Below are positions 6,225-9,105 of a DNA stretch of 9,105 nucleotides, piece after piece. Below the pieces are notes generated by a model. It did no database searches. It was not told the DNA's origin and worked only from the letters and a program-made list of their open reading frames with translations. This DNA comes from Deltaproteobacteria bacterium. Its GTDB lineage: Bacteria; Desulfobacterota; Desulfobacteria; Desulfobacterales; JAABPS01. The stretch is taken from positions 1 through 9,105 of the forward strand of contig JAFDFT010000060.1 in assembly GCA_019309685.1 (NCBI GenBank). The letters run 5' to 3'. The position numbers and the translations under genes are program-made. How positions within the stretch are numbered: the first letter of the stretch is position 1; the number at the start of each line of letters is the position of its first letter.

Positions 6225-7160
6225 TCACCGTACCATAAAAACACGTCTTGGCATATCTAAACGCGTAATTCCTTCCGATTTTGCCATCTGTAATGCCTTC
6301 TCATAATCGTCAGAAGAAAGATTTTCACAAAGTGCCTCTATTTCTGAAGCCCTGCCGCAAGGCCTGTATTGAGGCATAATATTCACATAGCTATTCGATG
6401 AAACTTTTTGAGCAATAAATCGCAAAACGTCTTGGGTTCCCGAAAAATTAGCAGGCAGTACCAGATGCCTGATCAAAAGCCCTCTCCTGGCAATACCGGA
6501 TTCATCAATTTCAAAATCGCCTACCTGACGATGCATCTCAATGAGAGCGTTTCGGGCCACTTCCGGATAATCTTCGGCATCACATGAGAGCTTCGCGTTA
6601 TCAGAGCTCCAAAATTTAAAATCGGGCATATAAATATCAAATACACCTTCAAGTATTCTTAACGTTTCAACACTATCATAAGCGCTTGAGTTGTATACTA
6701 GAGGAACAGAAAGTCCTTCTTTAACAGCAACCTCCAGAGCTTTGAGAATGTGCGGAACGATATGGGTTGGTGTTACAAAGTTTATATTATGGCAACCCAG
6801 ATTCTGCAGCTGAAGCATCAAGTCCGCTAATTGCTCATTCGATATTTCTTCACCATACCCTTGATGACTGATATCGAAATTTTGGCAAAATATACACAAT
6901 AGGTTGCAGTGTGTAAAAAATATTGTCCCGGATCCATGAGAACCCACCAACGGAGCTTCTTCACCAAAATGAGGATTATAGCTGGAAACAAGTGCATTCA
7001 TGCCGGTTTTACACACACCTGTCTCACCGGATTGCCTGTCAACCCCGCATTTTCGAGGACAAAGAACACATGATTTTAAAATATCCCAAGCAGCTTCCGC
7101 TTTTTTTTTCAGCAAGCCCTTTTTAAAACTTTCTATGTAAACCGGTTCATTTAAAGCCAT
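6225..7160 (-). CDS. PflX-type radical SAM protein (pyruvate formate-lyase activase homologue)
   Basis: Cytoplasmic Fe-S protein of 311 residues. The radical SAM motif CNLLCIFC (C85, C89, C92) ligates a [4Fe-4S] cluster that cleaves S-adenosylmethionine. Before it is a second cysteine set C31-x2-C34-x3-C38-x11-C50, in the pattern LxxCxLCPRxCxxxRxxGExGxC, which is the hallmark of the PflX family and may bind another metal or cluster. The TPTHIVPHI (130-138) and MPDFKFW (178-184) segments fit the barrel of this family. Substrate and role are unknown; similarity to PflA suggests glycyl-radical activation, but no glycyl-radical enzyme is in view. The ATG at 7160 is the first start after an in-frame stop, and the ribosome site is weak. 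It follows feoB by 60 bp, so iron supply and an Fe-S enzyme may share a transcript. Confidence 0.88.
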   Translation of the reverse strand: MALNEPVYIESFKKGLLKKKAEAAWDILKSCVLCPRKCGVDRQSGETGVCKTGMNALVSSYNPHFGEEAPLVGSHGSGTIFFTHCNLLCIFCQNFDISHQGYGEEISNEQLADLMLQLQNLGCHNINFVTPTHIVPHILKALEVAVKEGLSVPLVYNSSAYDSVETLRILEGVFDIYMPDFKFWSSDNAKLSCDAEDYPEVARNALIEMHRQVGDFEIDESGIARRGLLIRHLVLPANFSGTQDVLRFIAQKVSSNSYVNIMPQYRPCGRASEIEALCENLSSDDYEKALQMAKSEGITRLDMPRRVFMVR

Positions 7161-7220
7161 TGCGCATACTTTTTATATGCAATCTTTAGATATATCTGCG
7201 CCCTTTCTTCAAAGACAGTT

Positions 7221-9105
7221 TCAGCCTACACCTATTAAACGACCTCCCTGGTAAACAAAAAAGGCGACAATCCACGCCACAAGTGTCGTATACACAACAC
7301 TAAAAATCGCCCACTTCACTGAATCAGTCTCACGTCCTATAACCGCCACCGTCGCAAAACAGGGAATATACAATAAAACAAAAGCCATTAACGATAAAGC
7401 GGACAGAGGCGTCATTCCGGAAGCGGCTAGTGCCTTATTCAGCGCCTCCGGGACCGTGTCATCGACAGCATAAAGTATTCCCATTGTGCTGACAACGATC
7501 TCTTTGGCCACAAACCCGGTTAGAAGGGCGACACTGCCCTTCCAGTCTATTCCGATAGGCGCAAAAACGGGCGCGATAAGTTTACCGATATGTCCTAAGA
7601 ATGATTTTTCTGTTTCTTCGACCTCTTTGGCCTTTAAAATTTCCGCGATCTCATTATCTCTTTTCTTTTCCGAAAGAGTTAATGCTTCGCCTTTTTTGAC
7701 CTCACTCACCCGTTCATAGGATGATGTTATATTTTTTATTTCTCCGGTATAGTCGCGTGAATATTGAATATTTCTCGGAAAGCTTGAAAGCACCCATATA
7801 ATAATAGATCCTATTAGAATAACACCGCCCATTTTTTTAAGAAACATTTTGCTTCGTTCCCACATATGGATCAAAAGGCTTTTTAGCATGGGAACCCTGT
7901 ATGGCGGAAGCTCCATGACAAATGGAGCATCCGTTCCTTTGAGTATGGTTGAGCGAAAAAGCTTCCCTGAAAAAACCGCCAGAGCGATACCAAAAAGGTA
8001 AAGAGAAAAAATAACAGTTCCGGCCTTATTTGGGAAAAACGTTCCTGCAAGAATAATATATATCGGCAATCTCGCTGAGCAGGACATAAAGGGGGTGATA
8101 AGGATAGTCAGTATTCGGTCTTTTTTGCTTTCCAATGTCCGCGTGGCCATAATCGCCGGGACATTGCAGCCAAACCCCATCAGCATAGGGATGAATGATT
8201 TTCCGTGAAGACCGATAAAGTGCATGATCCTGTCCATAAGAAACGCCGCTCTGGACATATAACCTGTATCTTCAAAGATTGCTATGCAGAAAAATAGAAT
8301 CAAGATATTTGGCAAAAAGATGATCACACTTCCTACACCTGCTATAATGCCGTCAATTATAAAATCTTTTATCAAACTATCCGGCAAAACAGTCCCGAAA
8401 AATATAGAAAACAGGGAAACCCCTTTATCAATCAACTCCATTGGATAATTCCCCAAAGAAAAAGTGAGCTGAAACATTGCCCAGATAAAAAAAATGAAAA
8501 TCGGAAAACCAATAAACCGGTTCGTAAGTACAAGATCTATATTTCGAGATATATCAACGCGCTGCCGGGTAGATGTGGTAACCACTTCTTTGATGATCCC
8601 TGAAATAAAACCGTAACGTTCATCGGTCATGATAATTTCGGGATCCTCATCATAGACATCCATTAAATGCTCTCGAAGCATCTCGGTTTCATCAAGAATT
8701 TCCTTTCCGGCCTGACCATTGTATTTCAACATTCGCTCTTTAACGATTTTATCATTTTCAATAAGTTTTATTGCCAACCACCGGCCGTTATAGGGTAGAT
8801 CCTTTTCAATCTTCTGTTCAATAAAAGATTGAAGATCGGCGACTGATTTTTCAATGTCCTTGCTGTACTTCACCCGCCTTTCTTTGGAGATCTTAACGTC
8901 TGACTCGGCAAGCGCTATAATTTTTTGAAGGAGCGCGTCCATACCCTCATTTTTATTCCCAACAGTAAATACGACGGGCACATCAAGGAGCTCGGAAAGT
9001 TTATCCGCATTAATTTTTATTCCTCTGGATTGAGCCAGATCAGCCATATTAAGGGCGAATACCACCTTACAGTCAAGTTCTCGAATTTGAGTCGCCAGAT
9101 AAAGG
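7221..9105 (-). CDS. feoB: Ferrous iron transport protein B, N-terminal part outside the window
   Basis: Inner-membrane Fe(II) transporter with a cytoplasmic G domain. The reading frame stays open to the right edge, adding 13 residues (LYLATQIRELDCK) before a GTG codon at 9065, so that codon is internal and not the true start. Of about 627 visible residues, the first carry the G4 motif NMAD (19-22) and the G5 loop around VGNKNEG (48-54); G1-G3 lie beyond the window. A helical GDI region follows (about 60-170), then the membrane domain with gate motif GFGCNVPAIMATR (310-322), PFMSCSARLP (338-347) and the second gate GFVAKEIVVSTMGILY (530-545), plus a late cysteine in YIPCFA (582). A charged hydrophilic stretch of about 55 residues (about 444-500) between membrane helices seems longer than usual. 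feoA, if present, would lie to the right. Confidence 0.95.
   Translation of the reverse strand, partial: LYLATQIRELDCKVVFALNMADLAQSRGIKINADKLSELLDVPVVFTVGNKNEGMDALLQKIIALAESDVKISKERRVKYSKDIEKSVADLQSFIEQKIEKDLPYNGRWLAIKLIENDKIVKERMLKYNGQAGKEILDETEMLREHLMDVYDEDPEIIMTDERYGFISGIIKEVVTTSTRQRVDISRNIDLVLTNRFIGFPIFIFFIWAMFQLTFSLGNYPMELIDKGVSLFSIFFGTVLPDSLIKDFIIDGIIAGVGSVIIFLPNILILFFCIAIFEDTGYMSRAAFLMDRIMHFIGLHGKSFIPMLMGFGCNVPAIMATRTLESKKDRILTILITPFMSCSARLPIYIILAGTFFPNKAGTVIFSLYLFGIALAVFSGKLFRSTILKGTDAPFVMELPPYRVPMLKSLLIHMWERSKMFLKKMGGVILIGSIIIWVLSSFPRNIQYSRDYTGEIKNITSSYERVSEVKKGEALTLSEKKRDNEIAEILKAKEVEETEKSFLGHIGKLIAPVFAPIGIDWKGSVALLTGFVAKEIVVSTMGILYAVDDTVPEALNKALAASGMTPLSALSLMAFVLLYIPCFATVAVIGRETDSVKWAIFSVVYTTLVAWIVAFFVYQGGRLIGVG

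Noticed and set aside
7164..7180. GCATA/TATGC hairpin between feoB and the radical SAM gene as a terminator
   Set aside because: The stem is short and AT-rich with no T-run after it on the minus strand. Read-through is more likely.
9063..9065. GTG as the start codon of FeoB
   Set aside because: The frame continues upstream to the window edge with residues typical of FeoB, and the G1-G3 motifs must lie further upstream.

Overview
The window looks like chromosomal DNA from an AT-rich, probably anaerobic Gram-negative bacterium. A member of the Desulfobacterota (Desulfobacterales-like) is my best guess. The guess rests on the gene content (sigma-54 activator, FeoB, PflX-type radical SAM protein), the protein style and the palindrome-rich intergenic DNA. 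No rRNA or unambiguous marker is present, so this is an inference.

Left half, + strand: after a short leader with a plausible sigma-70 promoter, a membrane histidine kinase (194-1627) and an NtrC/AtoC-type sigma-54 response regulator (1630-2997) form a tight two-gene operon. They are 2 bp apart, and the regulator's Shine-Dalgarno lies inside the kinase gene. The 728-bp non-coding stretch behind them (2998-3725) is the most interesting part. It holds, in textbook order, two tandem perfect palindromes (GTTTCC-N4-GGAAAC, 22 bp apart centre to centre), a perfect IHF-consensus site, a -24/-12 sigma-54 promoter (GG-N10-GC), and then a transcribed interval of only about 70 nt. That interval ends in a strong intrinsic terminator and has no reading frame. 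I read this as a sigma-54-dependent small RNA gene, probably switched on by the adjacent kinase/regulator pair, much as CbrAB drives crcZ or LuxO drives qrr. The predicted RNA carries an anti-Shine-Dalgarno tract just before its terminator hairpin. The rest of the stretch (about 3283-3725) has no gene but contains strong palindromes and a motif shared with the left edge of the window, so it looks like dispersed intergenic repeats.

Right half, - strand: five genes run right to left with gaps of 40-66 bp and probably form one transcript. They are a ferrous-iron transporter FeoB (5' end outside the window), a PflX-type radical SAM protein, a PPP-type metallophosphoesterase, a PfkB-family (adenosine-kinase-like) sugar/nucleoside kinase, and a single-span membrane TPR protein similar to YfgM. 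Iron uptake beside an Fe-S enzyme is a sensible pairing. The other three look like housekeeping genes with no obvious shared pathway. The two operons converge on the non-coding centre.
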